The notes beneath the pieces are model-generated. The model saw nothing but the letters and a program-made list of their open reading frames with translations, made no database searches and was not told the origin of the DNA. From Clostridiales bacterium (GTDB lineage Bacteria > Bacillota > Desulfotomaculia > Desulfotomaculales > VENG01), in contig JAIPEW010000002.1 in the NCBI GenBank assembly GCA_021736985.1, positions 62,001 through 126,000 of the forward strand: 64,000 nt of DNA, in the 5' to 3' direction. Shown here one piece after another: positions 51,585-61,063 of the stretch (positions are counted from its first letter, which is position 1; the number at the start of each line of letters is the position of its first letter). The position numbers were made by a program, and so were the translations under genes.

Positions 51585-54014
51585 ATGGAAAAATATATTT
51601 GTATACACGGACACTTCTATCAACCCCCCCGGGAGAATCCCTGGCTCGAAGATATTGAATTACAGGACTCAGCGCATCCATATCATGATTGGAATCAAAG
51701 AGTAACTGCCGAATGTTATGCACCAAACGCCTCATCTCGAATTTTGAACAATAAAAAAAACATAAAAAAAATAATAAATAATTATGCCCAAATTAGTTTC
51801 AACTTTGGACCAACAATATTGGACTGGATGGAAACTAAAAACCCTGATACTTATCAAGCTATAATAGAAGCAGACAAAAAAAGCATAAAAAATTTCTCAG
51901 GACACGGCTCGGCCCTTGCCCAAACATACAACCATATGATCATGCCCCTGGCAAACAAGCAGGATAAATACACTCAGATAATCTGGGGGATCAAGGATTT
52001 TGAACACCGTTTCAAGCGTAAACCAGAAGGAATGTGGTTGCCTGAAACTGCTGTAGATTTAGAAACCCTTGATATAATGGCAGAACTTGGTATAACCTTT
52101 ACTATACTTACTCCATATCAAGCTAAACGGTTCCGTAAAATAGACAATCAAAACTGGGAAAAAGTTGAATCCAGAGGAATTGACCCTTCAATGCCGTATA
52201 AACTCAACCTGCCTTTATCCGGGCGCGTAATAAATATATTTTTTTATGACGGGCCTATATCTCAAGGCGTAGCTTTTGAAGGTCTATTAAATGATGGAGA
52301 AAAATTTGCCAACCGCTTGCTTTCAGGATTCTCTAAAGATCGAGATTGGCCGCAGCTAGTAAATATATCGACTGACGGTGAAACTTATGGCCATCACCAT
52401 CACTACGGGGATATGGCGCTAGCTTATGCACTTAATTATATAAGATCAAATGATCTTGCGCGGATTACAAATTATAGTGAGTTTCTAGAGACATATCCCC
52501 CTACTCATGAAGTTGAAATTTGGGAAAATACATCCTGGAGCTGTGCACATGGTGTTAAACGCTGGTATTATGACTGCGGATGCAACTCCGGCATGCACTC
52601 TGATTGGAACCAGAAATGGAGAGAACCGCTACGCAGCGCACTAGATAGCCTCAGGGATACATTAATCCCACTGTATGAGAAAAAAGCACAAGAATTCCTA
52701 AAAGATCCATGGTCAGCCAGAAACGATTATATATACATTATACTTGATCGATCTCCCGATAATTTAAAACAATTCATAAAAAAACATTCTACCCGTGAAT
52801 TTAACAACAATGAGCATATTACCATGCTTAAACTCCTGGAAATACAGCGGCATGCTATGCTTATGTATACCAGTTGCGGCTGGTTTTTTGATGATATATC
52901 AGGTATAGAAACTGTGCAGATAATTCAATACGCTGGCCGTGCCATTCAATTAGCAGAAGAGCTTTTCCAACAAAATATAGAACCTAGCTTTATTGAAGCA
53001 CTTGCAAAGGCAAAAAGCAATCTTCCCAAACACAAAGACGGGGCTTATATATATAATAATTACGTAAAACCCGCCAAGGTAAACCTGATTAAAGTAGGAG
53101 CACACTACGCACTAAGCTCCCTGTTCAAACCTTATGAAGAAAAGACACAAATTTATTGTTATCAGATACACAGGGATGATTATCACAAAATATTTAAAGA
53201 TGATTTCCGAATAACAATGGGACGCGCCCGAATAAGTTCTGTTGTAACACATGAATCCGATACAATAACCTTTGCTGCAATTAAACCGGATAATTACAAT
53301 TTAAATGCCGGGGTTCGAATATACAAGAATGAATTTGAATATCAGGAGCTCTTGAAAAAGATTAAAGCTGCAGCTGAAAATAAAAACCTTTCTCAAATAA
53401 ATCATATTTTAAATACATACTTTGAAGGTGTAAGTTATTCTTTAAAAGAACTTTTTAAAGATGAACAGCGTAAAATAACGAATCTCATGATTAATTCAAG
53501 TTTAGAAGAAGTCGAAGACGAATTGAGAGAAATTTACCATCATTATTTACCATTAATACGCTTTTTGAATAAGCTTAATATTCCGCAGCCCCGTGCAATA
53601 TACCTGGCAGCACAATTTAATATAAATACCGATCTCGTCCGTGCTCTATCTGAATCTAGGATTGATTTTAAACACGTCAACAACCTTTTAACACAGGCCA
53701 ATGAATGGGATATCGCACTAGATGAAAAAGAAGTAAGCTATACCTTAAAAGAAACTCTAGAACGGTTAGCCAAAAGATTAAAAGAAGGCCCAACTGATTT
53801 GTCGCTTTTAAAAAACATTATTGAAACTACCGAACTAGCCCGTTCATTATCTTTTAATGTTAATTTATGGCAGATACAAAACATCTACTACCAGTTACTA
53901 AATTCTGTCTACGGAGATATTCAAGGTAAGGCAGAAAATGGTAATATAGATGCCGGTGAATGGATAAAAAATTTTGATACTCTAGGAGAAAAACTTAACA
54001 TATTAAAGCACTAA
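51585..54014 (+). CDS. GH57 glycoside hydrolase with DUF3536 domain
   Basis: 809 residues. GH57 barrel at the N-terminus (HGHFYQPPRENP, FNFGPTILDW, GMWLPETAVDLETLD with a candidate nucleophile Glu, GETYGHHHHYGD) followed from about 300 by the DUF3536 C-terminal region (TSWSCAHGVKRWYYDCGC). GH57 members act as alpha-amylases, branching enzymes or amylopullulanases; this subtype is uncharacterised. ATG with GGAGGG. Pairing with malQ points to storage glucan turnover. Confidence 0.9.
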   Translation: MEKYICIHGHFYQPPRENPWLEDIELQDSAHPYHDWNQRVTAECYAPNASSRILNNKKNIKKIINNYAQISFNFGPTILDWMETKNPDTYQAIIEADKKSIKNFSGHGSALAQTYNHMIMPLANKQDKYTQIIWGIKDFEHRFKRKPEGMWLPETAVDLETLDIMAELGITFTILTPYQAKRFRKIDNQNWEKVESRGIDPSMPYKLNLPLSGRVINIFFYDGPISQGVAFEGLLNDGEKFANRLLSGFSKDRDWPQLVNISTDGETYGHHHHYGDMALAYALNYIRSNDLARITNYSEFLETYPPTHEVEIWENTSWSCAHGVKRWYYDCGCNSGMHSDWNQKWREPLRSALDSLRDTLIPLYEKKAQEFLKDPWSARNDYIYIILDRSPDNLKQFIKKHSTREFNNNEHITMLKLLEIQRHAMLMYTSCGWFFDDISGIETVQIIQYAGRAIQLAEELFQQNIEPSFIEALAKAKSNLPKHKDGAYIYNNYVKPAKVNLIKVGAHYALSSLFKPYEEKTQIYCYQIHRDDYHKIFKDDFRITMGRARISSVVTHESDTITFAAIKPDNYNLNAGVRIYKNEFEYQELLKKIKAAAENKNLSQINHILNTYFEGVSYSLKELFKDEQRKITNLMINSSLEEVEDELREIYHHYLPLIRFLNKLNIPQPRAIYLAAQFNINTDLVRALSESRIDFKHVNNLLTQANEWDIALDEKEVSYTLKETLERLAKRLKEGPTDLSLLKNIIETTELARSLSFNVNLWQIQNIYYQLLNSVYGDIQGKAENGNIDAGEWIKNFDTLGEKLNILKH

Positions 54015-54052
54015 AAAAACAAGGGGCATATTTAAACTACCCCTTGTTTTTT
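54014..54052 (+). terminator. Terminator of the malQ-GH57 unit
   Basis: AAAAAACAAGGGG and CCCCTTGTTTTTT around a 13-nt loop, starting at the stop codon. Confidence 0.92.
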
Positions 54053-54075
54053 AACTTAATTTCACCGTTCGATTT

Positions 54076-54249
54076 TTACTCTTTGTTTTTAACTGCCTGC
54101 TCATATGGGCAATATTCTTCTTTTTGCTTTTCATCCAGGGTACAACCCCAGTGATCTGCCCCTGCTGCAAAACAACGATATTTACAGAAACTACAAAAAG
54201 TATGTGTGATTTGCTCTTGAGTCATATCTTCTGCTTTTATTCTTTCCAT
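54076..54249 (-). CDS. Small cysteine-rich protein (57 aa), unknown function
   Basis: ATG at 54249 with GGGAGGGG about 8 nt upstream. The product has five cysteines in FCSFCKYRCF, WGCTLDEKQ and EYCPYEQ, an arrangement suited to a zinc or Fe-S site, plus an acidic amphipathic N-terminus (MERIKAEDMTQEQITH). No family recognised with confidence. Convergent with the GH57 gene and followed by tRNA-Cys on the same strand upstream. Confidence 0.7.
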   Translation of the reverse strand: MERIKAEDMTQEQITHTFCSFCKYRCFAAGADHWGCTLDEKQKEEYCPYEQAVKNKE

Positions 54250-54362
54250 TTTAACAATCCCCTCCCTTTACTTCACATACTATTTTCTTTAAAAGACACT
54301 GCGTGATCAATAAGAAAATGACAGAGGTCTCGTTTAAAACCCCTGCCATTTTCTAGATAAAT

Positions 54363-54438
54363 TGGAGGCGACTCCCGGATTCGAACCGGGGAATCGAGGA
54401 TTTGCAGTCCTCTGCCTTAGCCACTTGGCTAAGTCGCC
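54363..54438 (-). tRNA. tRNA-Cys (anticodon GCA)
   Basis: Acceptor GGCGAC, anticodon stem GAGGA/TCCTC with loop CTGCAAA, T arm CCCGG-TTCGAAT-CCGGG, encoded CCA. Confidence 0.97.
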
Positions 54439-54602
54439 ATATACTACAACTAAATATTACATATTATTTTATTATTAAACAACTATATCCTTACGCAAAA
54501 TAATTATAAAATAAAATCCGTTAATAGTCAAACAAATCTTAATCCAATCACAATCTAAAAATTTAACTGGATAATTTTGATTCTCAGAACTATAAAATAA
54601 AA

Positions 54603-54629
54603 AAATTGTAGTTTGGAATACTACAATTT
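54603..54629 (-). terminator. Terminator of the Asp-Phe-Gly tRNA operon
   Basis: AAATTGTAGT and complement around 7 nt, followed by T7 on the minus strand. Confidence 0.85.
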
Positions 54630-54649
54630 CTCGCGGCTTACCTGAAAAT

Positions 54650-54724
54650 TGGAGCGGAAGACGGGATTCGAACCCGCGACCCCCGGCTTGGCAAGCCGAT
54701 GCTCTACCGCTGAGCTACTTCCGC
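54650..54724 (-). tRNA. tRNA-Gly (anticodon GCC)
   Basis: Acceptor GCGGAAG/CTTCCGC, anticodon loop TTGCCAA, T arm GCGGG-TTCGAAT-CCCGT, encoded CCA. Confidence 0.97.
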
Positions 54725-54736
54725 AAGCAATAAAGT

Positions 54737-54812
54737 TGGTGCCACGGGACGGAGTCGAACCGCCGACACGAGGATTTTCAGTCCACTGCTCTACCACCTG
54801 AGCTACCGTGGC
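54737..54812 (-). tRNA. tRNA-Phe (anticodon GAA)
   Basis: Acceptor GCCACGG, anticodon stem GTGGA/TCCTC-type with loop CTGAAAA, encoded CCA. Seven-base acceptor stem closes with CCGTGGC-like strand. Confidence 0.96.
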
Positions 54813-54816
54813 AAAA

Positions 54817-54892
54817 TGGCGGAGCTGACGAGAATCGAACTCGCGATCTCCGGCGTGACAGGCCGGCGTGTTAACCGCTACACCACAGCTCC
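54817..54892 (-). tRNA. tRNA-Asp (anticodon GTC)
   Basis: Acceptor GGAGCTG/CAGCTCC, discriminator G, anticodon stem CCGGC/GCCGG with loop CTGTCAC, encoded CCA. First gene of the three-tRNA operon. Confidence 0.96.
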
Positions 54893-54957
54893 GAATAACT
54901 TTATTCATAATTAAATTTCAGTTTGTGAATAACGTCATTGCGTTATCGACAATGACT

Positions 54958-54986
54958 AGTATACAAAAACATGAGCCAAATGTCAA
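54958..54986 (-). promoter_or_regulatory. Promoter of the Asp-Phe-Gly tRNA operon
   Basis: TTGACA (complement of 54981-54986), 17-nt spacer, TATACT (complement of 54958-54963), about 65 nt before tRNA-Asp. The leader contains GTCATTG...CAATGAC. Confidence 0.8.
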
Positions 54987-55013
54987 TATTATTTTAAATT
55001 TAAATTTAAAACA

Positions 55014-55871
55014 TTACCCAAACAGTAGAATAGCTTCTCGTATAAGCTTAGCTGCAAGCAGTGCTGTTCTTTGCGAATAATCATAGATTGGACAGACTTC
55101 TACCAGATCCATACCAACAATATTTAAATTTTTCATTAAATATAATGCTTTTATTATTTCCTTAGAATTGCAGCCACCCGGTTCCGGTGTGCCTGTACCA
55201 GGTGCATAGGCAGGATCAACCACATCTATGTCTAAACTTATATAAACAGGTCTTTTTTCAATATTCCTGACTATATCCGGTAATGGTTCTAATATTTCAC
55301 CAGGATAAATAAAAGTATTATTTTCTGCCCATTGGAATTCTTCTCGTATACCAGACCTTATACCTAATTGATAGATGTTCTTACCACCAATTACTTCAGC
55401 AACACGCCTAATAACAGCAGCATGAGAAAATTCTTCACCCAGGTAATCGTTGCGCAAATCGGCATGGGCATCAAGATGAATTACAGCCAGGTCTGGATAA
55501 TTGCTATACACTTGTTTAATTGCCGGTAGACTCACAGTATGCTCTCCACCCAATAAAAAGGGAATTTTTTTGTCTTTTATAATTTCATGTATTACCTGAC
55601 TTATACAATTTAAGCATTTATTTACATTACCAAAAGGCAATATAATATCGCCTGCATCATAAAATCTACGCTCTGATAAATTTAAATTTAATTGTAGACT
55701 ATATTCTTCCAGTCCTTCCGATACTTCTCTAATTTCAACTGGTCCCTGCCTGGTACCAGGGCGAAAACTTACAGTCATATCCATTGGAGCACCTACAATT
55801 ACAACAGAACAATCTTTATATTGTTCAGAAGCACCTATATATTTACCTGTCATCTCTGTCAGATTTAACAA
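55014..55871 (-). CDS. speB: Agmatinase SpeB (ureohydrolase family)
   Basis: 285 residues. Hydrolyses agmatine to putrescine and urea. Binuclear Mn ligands are all present: GGEHTVSLP, IHLDAHADLRN and SLDIDVVDPAYAPGTGTPEPGG. TTG start behind GGGAGGT. It completes, with the pyruvoyl decarboxylase and speE upstream on the same strand, the arginine to spermidine route. Confidence 0.93.
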   Translation of the reverse strand: MLNLTEMTGKYIGASEQYKDCSVVIVGAPMDMTVSFRPGTRQGPVEIREVSEGLEEYSLQLNLNLSERRFYDAGDIILPFGNVNKCLNCISQVIHEIIKDKKIPFLLGGEHTVSLPAIKQVYSNYPDLAVIHLDAHADLRNDYLGEEFSHAAVIRRVAEVIGGKNIYQLGIRSGIREEFQWAENNTFIYPGEILEPLPDIVRNIEKRPVYISLDIDVVDPAYAPGTGTPEPGGCNSKEIIKALYLMKNLNIVGMDLVEVCPIYDYSQRTALLAAKLIREAILLFG

Positions 55872-55988
55872 AACCTTACCTCCCTCTTTATTTAATTTAA
55901 TCTCCCTTTATAAAAAAGCAAAAAATAAAAGGAAAAGCACATTTCACATAGAATAGATGAATAGGATAAAAAAATTATTTGATTATAC

Positions 55989-56017
55989 TGGACAAAATAA
56001 TACAATTGTAGTATAAA
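55989..56017 (+). promoter_or_regulatory. Promoter of the 84-aa gene at 56094
   Basis: TGGACA, 17-nt spacer, TATAAA. Confidence 0.55.
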
Positions 56018-56093
56018 TGTGAATGCTTTACTTTTACATTACAAAGTTCACTACACCTCCAATTCTTTTTTTTGATTATTAAGGAGGGATACC

Positions 56094-56348
56094 ATGAGCA
56101 TAAATAAGATTCCGCTTACCCTGGAGGTATTAGAGCACCTGCGCACTCATATGGAGAATATAGGAACAGACTTTTGCAATTTCGACATCGAAGTATCAAA
56201 AACTTTTTCAGGTAAAACAGCTGTAAAATTTATTGATACTGATAATGGAGCCGTTATCGAACAACATTTTTTAAGTGATGATGATGATGTACAAGAACAA
56301 GACATAGACTTGAGAATTCTTCTTCGTAGAAGAAACTTCCCTTTTTAA
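56094..56348 (+). CDS. Conserved-looking small acidic protein (84 aa), unknown function
   Basis: ATG with AAGGAGGG. Mixed alpha/beta composition; a run of acidic residues SDDDDVQEQDID precedes a basic end ILLRRRNFPF. It has its own promoter and terminator and sits as the only plus-strand gene between speE and speB. I recognise no family. Confidence 0.7.
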   Translation: MSINKIPLTLEVLEHLRTHMENIGTDFCNFDIEVSKTFSGKTAVKFIDTDNGAVIEQHFLSDDDDVQEQDIDLRILLRRRNFPF

Positions 56349-56386
56349 CAAGTTAAAAACAAATGCCGCCTTACAGAACAAGCAAT

Positions 56387-56416
56387 AAAAGCCCCGCCTT
56401 TTTGGCCAGGGCTTTT
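56387..56416. terminator. Bidirectional terminator between the 84-aa gene and speE
   Basis: AAAAGCCC and GGGCTTTT around a 14-nt loop, A/T-flanked on both sides, between convergent genes. Confidence 0.78.
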
Positions 56417-56420
56417 ATGT

Positions 56421-57251
56421 TTATTTTAAATAATTTTTAACAAAAGGCGGCAGTATAAAAGCAGCTTTATGAATATCAGGGCTGTACCACCTGGTATTTA
56501 GTTCAGATATATTTTTATTATCTACATTCAGCGGGTCATATATTTTAGAACCCATAGTAAAACTCCAATAACCTCCTGGATATGTAGGAATCACACCACA
56601 AAAAAGATGGTTAATTGGAAAAATATTGCCAACGCTGTCATGAACATTTTTTATTAAATCCTGGTTAAAAAACGGTGATTCTGTCTGCGCAACAAAAAGT
56701 CCGTCCTCTTTTAAAGCCTCAAACACAGTTTGATAAAATTCTTTACTAAATAAACCCTTAGCCGGTCCCACCGGATCACTAGAATCTATAATTATCATGT
56801 CGTATGTGTTTTTATGCTCTTTTACATGCTTTATTCCGTCCTCTACCCGAATCTCAACCTTTGGACTGTTAAAACCTGAAGATAATGTAGGTAAAAACAT
56901 TTTAGCTGCTTCCATAACCTTATCATCAATTTCAACATGTACAACTTCCTGAACTTTATCATGTTTTATTACTTCACGAATGGAACCCCCATCACCTCCA
57001 CCTATAACCAAAACACGGCATGGCTCAGGATGGGTTACCAGACCTACATGAGTAATCAATTCATGATATACAAATTCTTCTTTTTCCGTGGTTTGAATAA
57101 CATCATCAAGCGTCAACATGCGTCCAAATTCTACTGTATCTATAACAACAACCTTTTGAAAATCGGAAATCCTATGATATAAGACTTCTTTTACTTTACA
57201 GCTAATTTTTAAATTACTAGTCTGGTCTTCAGTAAACCAAACCTCCAACAA
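56421..57251 (-). CDS. speE: Spermidine synthase (aminopropyltransferase) SpeE
   Basis: 276 residues. Transfers an aminopropyl group from decarboxylated SAM to putrescine. Motifs LTLDDVIQTTEKEEFVYHE, VIGGGDGGSIREV (SAM-type loop) and DSSDPVGPAKGLFSKEFY with the catalytic Asp. TTG start; the second TTG is equally possible. No speD in the window; it follows the pyruvoyl arginine decarboxylase by 15 nt. Confidence 0.95.
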   Translation of the reverse strand: MLEVWFTEDQTSNLKISCKVKEVLYHRISDFQKVVVIDTVEFGRMLTLDDVIQTTEKEEFVYHELITHVGLVTHPEPCRVLVIGGGDGGSIREVIKHDKVQEVVHVEIDDKVMEAAKMFLPTLSSGFNSPKVEIRVEDGIKHVKEHKNTYDMIIIDSSDPVGPAKGLFSKEFYQTVFEALKEDGLFVAQTESPFFNQDLIKNVHDSVGNIFPINHLFCGVIPTYPGGYWSFTMGSKIYDPLNVDNKNISELNTRWYSPDIHKAAFILPPFVKNYLK

Positions 57252-57266
57252 AATCCCTCCTCTATA

Positions 57267-57725
57267 TTAATACCAGAGCGGTACAGCAGCAAGTGCACAA
57301 CCAATGTGCTCTACTTTATGGTCAATCCCTTTTATTTTCATATCAATTAATTCCATTTCCCGGTTAGCAAAAGACTCTCGCAGCATATATTCTACCTGGC
57401 TATTTGCCTCTTCCTTAGTGCATTTCCCGGAAAACTCCATTATAACCCCAAAAGAATCTGTTGAAAACCCTACCCCTACAGACGCGGATATTAATTCACC
57501 TGGCACCTCACTTACGATATGGCCATAAGCAGTAGGAACCAGTGAACCCGGTGAAATAACAAGATCAGGAGTATATTTCGCACTAGGAGGTAATATACTA
57601 CTTACTTTTATTAAGTTAATATTTCCTATCCCTGCTTCTAAGAGTGCTTTATCAAAAGCTGTTAAGTGATCATGTCCTTCTGCTGCAGCTGCCGTAAGAA
57701 AAAATTTTTCCGGAGTTGGCAACAT
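57267..57725 (-). CDS. Pyruvoyl-dependent arginine decarboxylase
   Basis: 152 residues. Converts arginine to agmatine. The self-cleavage region with Ser-Ser is visible in LIKVSSILPPSA, followed by PGSLVPTAYGHI and the conserved Glu in GVIMEFSGKCTKEEA. Start at ATG 57725 with GGGAGGG; an ATG at 57746 precedes that site. First gene of the speE unit. Confidence 0.92.
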   Translation of the reverse strand: MLPTPEKFFLTAAAAEGHDHLTAFDKALLEAGIGNINLIKVSSILPPSAKYTPDLVISPGSLVPTAYGHIVSEVPGELISASVGVGFSTDSFGVIMEFSGKCTKEEANSQVEYMLRESFANREMELIDMKIKGIDHKVEHIGCALAAVPLWY

Positions 57726-57894
57726 AACCCATCCCTCCCATTTCAATTTAACCTTATAACAAATAATATTATATCAAAACAATAAAAAATTAAACAGTTT
57801 TGCTTATTTTATTATTAAATTTTAAATACATATTAACCTCAACACAGGGCAATATAAATAGAGGTCCAGGAAAAAAATTAGGAGGTAATAGTAT

Positions 57895-58374
57895 ATGCCT
57901 AATACCGTGATATGCACATTCCAATCTCAACAAGCAGCAGATCAGGCCGTAAATGAATTACGCAATAATGCCTTTGATAATGAAATCTCTGTACTATCTC
58001 CAGACAAAGGCCAAAATAATAACAATAATACTGAAAATGCCGAACGTGGTGACAATGTTGGTAACGGTACAGGTACAGGAGGTGTACTTGGTGGGGCAGC
58101 AGGATTAGCCCTGGGAGCAGGTGCACTGGCTATCCCAGGATTGGGCCCAATTATCGCTGCCGGCCCTATAGCAGGTCTGCTGTCAGGCGTCGCTGCTGGA
58201 GGAATAGCAGGCGGCCTTGTAGACTATGGAATTCCCAAGGAAAGAAGCGAATACTATGAACAGCAAATTCAAGAGGGAGATACGCTGGTATCTGTAAAAT
58301 CAAGCAGTAATAAAGTCAATGATGCAGCTGAAATACTTCGCGGACAGGGAGGACAAGATGTAGAAGTACATTAA
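57895..58374 (+). CDS. General-stress-type protein with central glycine-zipper segment
   Basis: 159 residues. N-terminal domain of the YflT/GSP17M type (TVICTFQSQQAADQAVNELR), an Asn/Gly-rich linker, a Gly/Ala-rich hydrophobic centre (about 60-108, GVLGGAAGLALGAGALAIPG) and a C-terminal ferredoxin-like repeat (DTLVSVKSSSNKVNDAAEIL). Likely membrane-associated. Similar proteins are common in spore formers; function unknown. ATG with AGGAGG. Confidence 0.75.
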   Translation: MPNTVICTFQSQQAADQAVNELRNNAFDNEISVLSPDKGQNNNNNTENAERGDNVGNGTGTGGVLGGAAGLALGAGALAIPGLGPIIAAGPIAGLLSGVAAGGIAGGLVDYGIPKERSEYYEQQIQEGDTLVSVKSSSNKVNDAAEILRGQGGQDVEVH

Positions 58375-58386
58375 AAAATCCAGTTT

Positions 58387-58411
58387 AAGGGACGCTACTA
58401 AAGCGTCCCTT
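58387..58411. terminator. Terminator shared by convergent genes
   Basis: AAGGGACGCT and complement around 5 nt, overlapping the last codons of the minus-strand gene. Confidence 0.8.
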
Positions 58412-59267
58412 TATTTTTACAGGTTTTATTATAGATCTCCTTATATATTAATACATCCTCCACCTGGCGCCCTTTGGATTCACAGATAATAGTAGGGCAC
58501 AAGTCTCTTTCTACTATCAATTCGGCTAAAGGCTCAAATACAGGTCCAAACCCTTCATCAAGGAGCGTCCGGTGTTTTTTTTCACCTGCACGGGTATATT
58601 CTATAGGACTAAAATGAACATGCAAGTACTCTACAATTTGCTCAGAAAGAACTTCTGCTATTCGGTCCAGGATATACGCAAAATCTTCCCTGGTATTTAA
58701 GCATCCTCCTCCTAAAGCATGCAGGTGGGCAAAATCAATTGTCGGAACTACATTATCAAAGGTTTTGCATAAATCTAAAACTTCTTCTAAATTTCCTAAC
58801 TGTGATGCTTTTCCCATTGTTTCAGGAGCTAATTTAATCTCTCCTAATCCTTCTTTATCTGCCTCTATAATTATTTTATAAAGTAACTTTTTTGCTTTCT
58901 CTAAATTTTCTATCCTGCTTGCACCTGATGCACTTCCCGGGTGAAATACGACTTTGTTTGCTTGCATCCACTTAGCTACTTGTAAAGATTTAATAATATG
59001 TCCTTTTGTTTTCTTCTGCTTCTCCTGGTCATCAGTTGCAAGATTAATATAATAAGGGCCGTGAATGCTCAAAGTTATACTGTTATCCCTGGCTGCCTGA
59101 CCCAATTTTTGTGCTGTTTCCTGCTTAATATTAACTCCACGTGTACACTGGTATTCATATGCATTCAGACCGCGCTCATTTAGCCATCCTGGCATGTACA
59201 AAGATGATTTATATCCTTGATCATAAAAAGATTGGGTATTCCCCGCCGCTCCGAATAATATTCCCAT
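58398..59267 (-). CDS. Endonuclease IV-like TIM-barrel protein
   Basis: 289 residues of the AP endonuclease 2 fold. Metal-site segments: SIHGPYYINLA, VVFHPGSASG, APETMGK, PTIDFAHLHALGGG and LHVHFSPIEY, ending with ICESKG. These match the nine-ligand trinuclear zinc site of Nfo closely, so an apurinic-site endonuclease is likely, though sugar isomerase relatives share the fold. ATG with AGGAGG. Confidence 0.82.
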   Translation of the reverse strand: MGILFGAAGNTQSFYDQGYKSSLYMPGWLNERGLNAYEYQCTRGVNIKQETAQKLGQAARDNSITLSIHGPYYINLATDDQEKQKKTKGHIIKSLQVAKWMQANKVVFHPGSASGASRIENLEKAKKLLYKIIIEADKEGLGEIKLAPETMGKASQLGNLEEVLDLCKTFDNVVPTIDFAHLHALGGGCLNTREDFAYILDRIAEVLSEQIVEYLHVHFSPIEYTRAGEKKHRTLLDEGFGPVFEPLAELIVERDLCPTIICESKGRQVEDVLIYKEIYNKTCKNKGTL

Positions 59268-59410
59268 ATTATTCCTCCTGTTTTTTTACTATATTACTTT
59301 TTCTAAAACAACAAATTAATACCTGCAAATAATTTTAATTATCACTGGAAGGATTTAACAGACTTTTACAGAAAATAGTTCTATTACTTTTTTATGCGGA
59401 GTGCTTAATT

Positions 59411-60988
59411 ATGAAAAAATATTGTTTATCTTTTTTATTCTTAGTATGTATACTTTTACTCTGGCTAACAATGCCAGTAGAAAAAGAAAATGCAAATTCA
59501 CCGGTATTTTCAGTGGAGAAAAAACATAATGGAATTGTTTATTCTTATCCCCGGACATGTAAAACACTTGACCCGGCTGAAGCGCAAAATAACTCCTCTG
59601 CACTAATTATTTCAAACATATTTGAAGGCCTCGTACAATCTTGCCCGAAAACGCATGAAATTAAGCCGTGTCTTGCTACAAGTTGGAAAGTATCAGAAGA
59701 TGAACTGGAATGGACATTTAACTTACGCCACGATGTTAAATTTCATAACGGTGACACTTTTAATGCACATGCTGTAAAATTTAGCATTAAGCGCCAATTC
59801 AATAATAACGTAAGTAAAACTTATGGTAATTTTGTATATGGACCGGTAGATAAAATAAAAATATTAGATGATTATACAATTAAATTCATACTCAAGTATC
59901 CTTATACACCTTTTTTAAATAACCTGGCAATGCCCTTTTCCGCGCCTGTAGTTAGCCCTGATGCCGTTGAAAAACACGGTAATAATTTTTGGCGCCACCC
60001 GGTTGGAACTGGCCCTTTTGAAATGAGTTCCTGGAAAGGAAAAAATATAGTTTTAAAGAGCAACTCTTCATACTGGGGGGAACAACCCCCTGTATCTCTT
60101 ATAAAATTTGTACCTGAACCAAATGAATACGCTAGAATGAATATGCTAAAAAATAATGAAGCTCAAATAATAACGAATATTACTCCTGATACAGCCCAGC
60201 TTTTAAAAGATTCGGGCTTCAAGATTTACAAGAGCACAGGCCCAGACATTAGTTACCTGGGCTTTTACACTAATCAATCACCATTTTCTTCCCAAAACGC
60301 GCGCCGGGCAATTGAACTAGCAATAAATAAAGAAAAAATAGTAAAAGAAACTTTAAACAGGCAGGGGATAACAGCTAATTCACTTTTACCACCTTTTTTT
60401 GATATCACCCCTCCTCCAACCGCAAAATACAATGTAGAAAAAGCAAAAAACATTCTGTCTAATATTCCCATGAAATTAGAAAAAATAAAAATAATAACTT
60501 ATCAAGGTAAAAGGCCATATAATCAAGCAGGAGGACAGGTACTGGCTTCTGCTATAGCAGAACAGCTAAAAAAAATTGGAATAAAAACCGAAATAAAAAG
60601 CTACCCCTGGGACAAATACAAAAACGCCCTGGCACAGAAAAAGGGCGACGCGTTTTTATACGGTTGGATAAGTGATAACGGGGACCCTGATAACTTTCTC
60701 TACCCATTACTTTCCACAGCACACATAAAATCCGGACTTAATATTACATGCTTTAAAAATAAGGAGTTAAGTACTCTTTTATTTAGCGCACAACAAGCAC
60801 CTAACGGGCCGCTTAGAAAAAAATTATATGAAAAAGCTTTAAAAATAATAAAAACAGAAGTTCCTATAATACCAATCAATCATAGCTTGCAAATAAATGC
60901 ATCTGTACCATCAATCAACAATTATTATCTTCATTACACAGGCTGGGATAAATTAAAAAAACTGGACTACAATCAGTATATTCCTTAA
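59411..60988 (+). CDS. Orphan peptide/nickel-type ABC substrate-binding protein (SBP_bac_5)
   Basis: 525 residues. N-terminal hydrophobic segment (about 3-21) without a clear lipobox, then the family 5 binding-protein fold: LDPAEAQNNSSALIISNIFE, LATSWKVSEDELEWTFNLR, VKFHNGDTFNAHAVKFSIKR, HPVGTGPFEM, and AWISDNGDPDN-type YGWISDNGDPDNF. Binds oligopeptides or related ligands outside the membrane. No permease or ATPase gene is adjacent, so it may share a transporter or act in sensing. Confidence 0.87.
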   Translation: MKKYCLSFLFLVCILLLWLTMPVEKENANSPVFSVEKKHNGIVYSYPRTCKTLDPAEAQNNSSALIISNIFEGLVQSCPKTHEIKPCLATSWKVSEDELEWTFNLRHDVKFHNGDTFNAHAVKFSIKRQFNNNVSKTYGNFVYGPVDKIKILDDYTIKFILKYPYTPFLNNLAMPFSAPVVSPDAVEKHGNNFWRHPVGTGPFEMSSWKGKNIVLKSNSSYWGEQPPVSLIKFVPEPNEYARMNMLKNNEAQIITNITPDTAQLLKDSGFKIYKSTGPDISYLGFYTNQSPFSSQNARRAIELAINKEKIVKETLNRQGITANSLLPPFFDITPPPTAKYNVEKAKNILSNIPMKLEKIKIITYQGKRPYNQAGGQVLASAIAEQLKKIGIKTEIKSYPWDKYKNALAQKKGDAFLYGWISDNGDPDNFLYPLLSTAHIKSGLNITCFKNKELSTLLFSAQQAPNGPLRKKLYEKALKIIKTEVPIIPINHSLQINASVPSINNYYLHYTGWDKLKKLDYNQYIP

Positions 60989-61063
60989 TATTCCATTAAT
61001 AGCCATTAATTTTTAGTAACATACTATAGACTGTATAATATAAAATTTACAGGAGGTACTATA

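Noticed and set aside
54621-54908. A 95-codon open frame on the minus strand
   Set aside because: It is a read-through of the Asp, Phe and Gly tRNA genes; the typical spurious protein from tRNA clusters.
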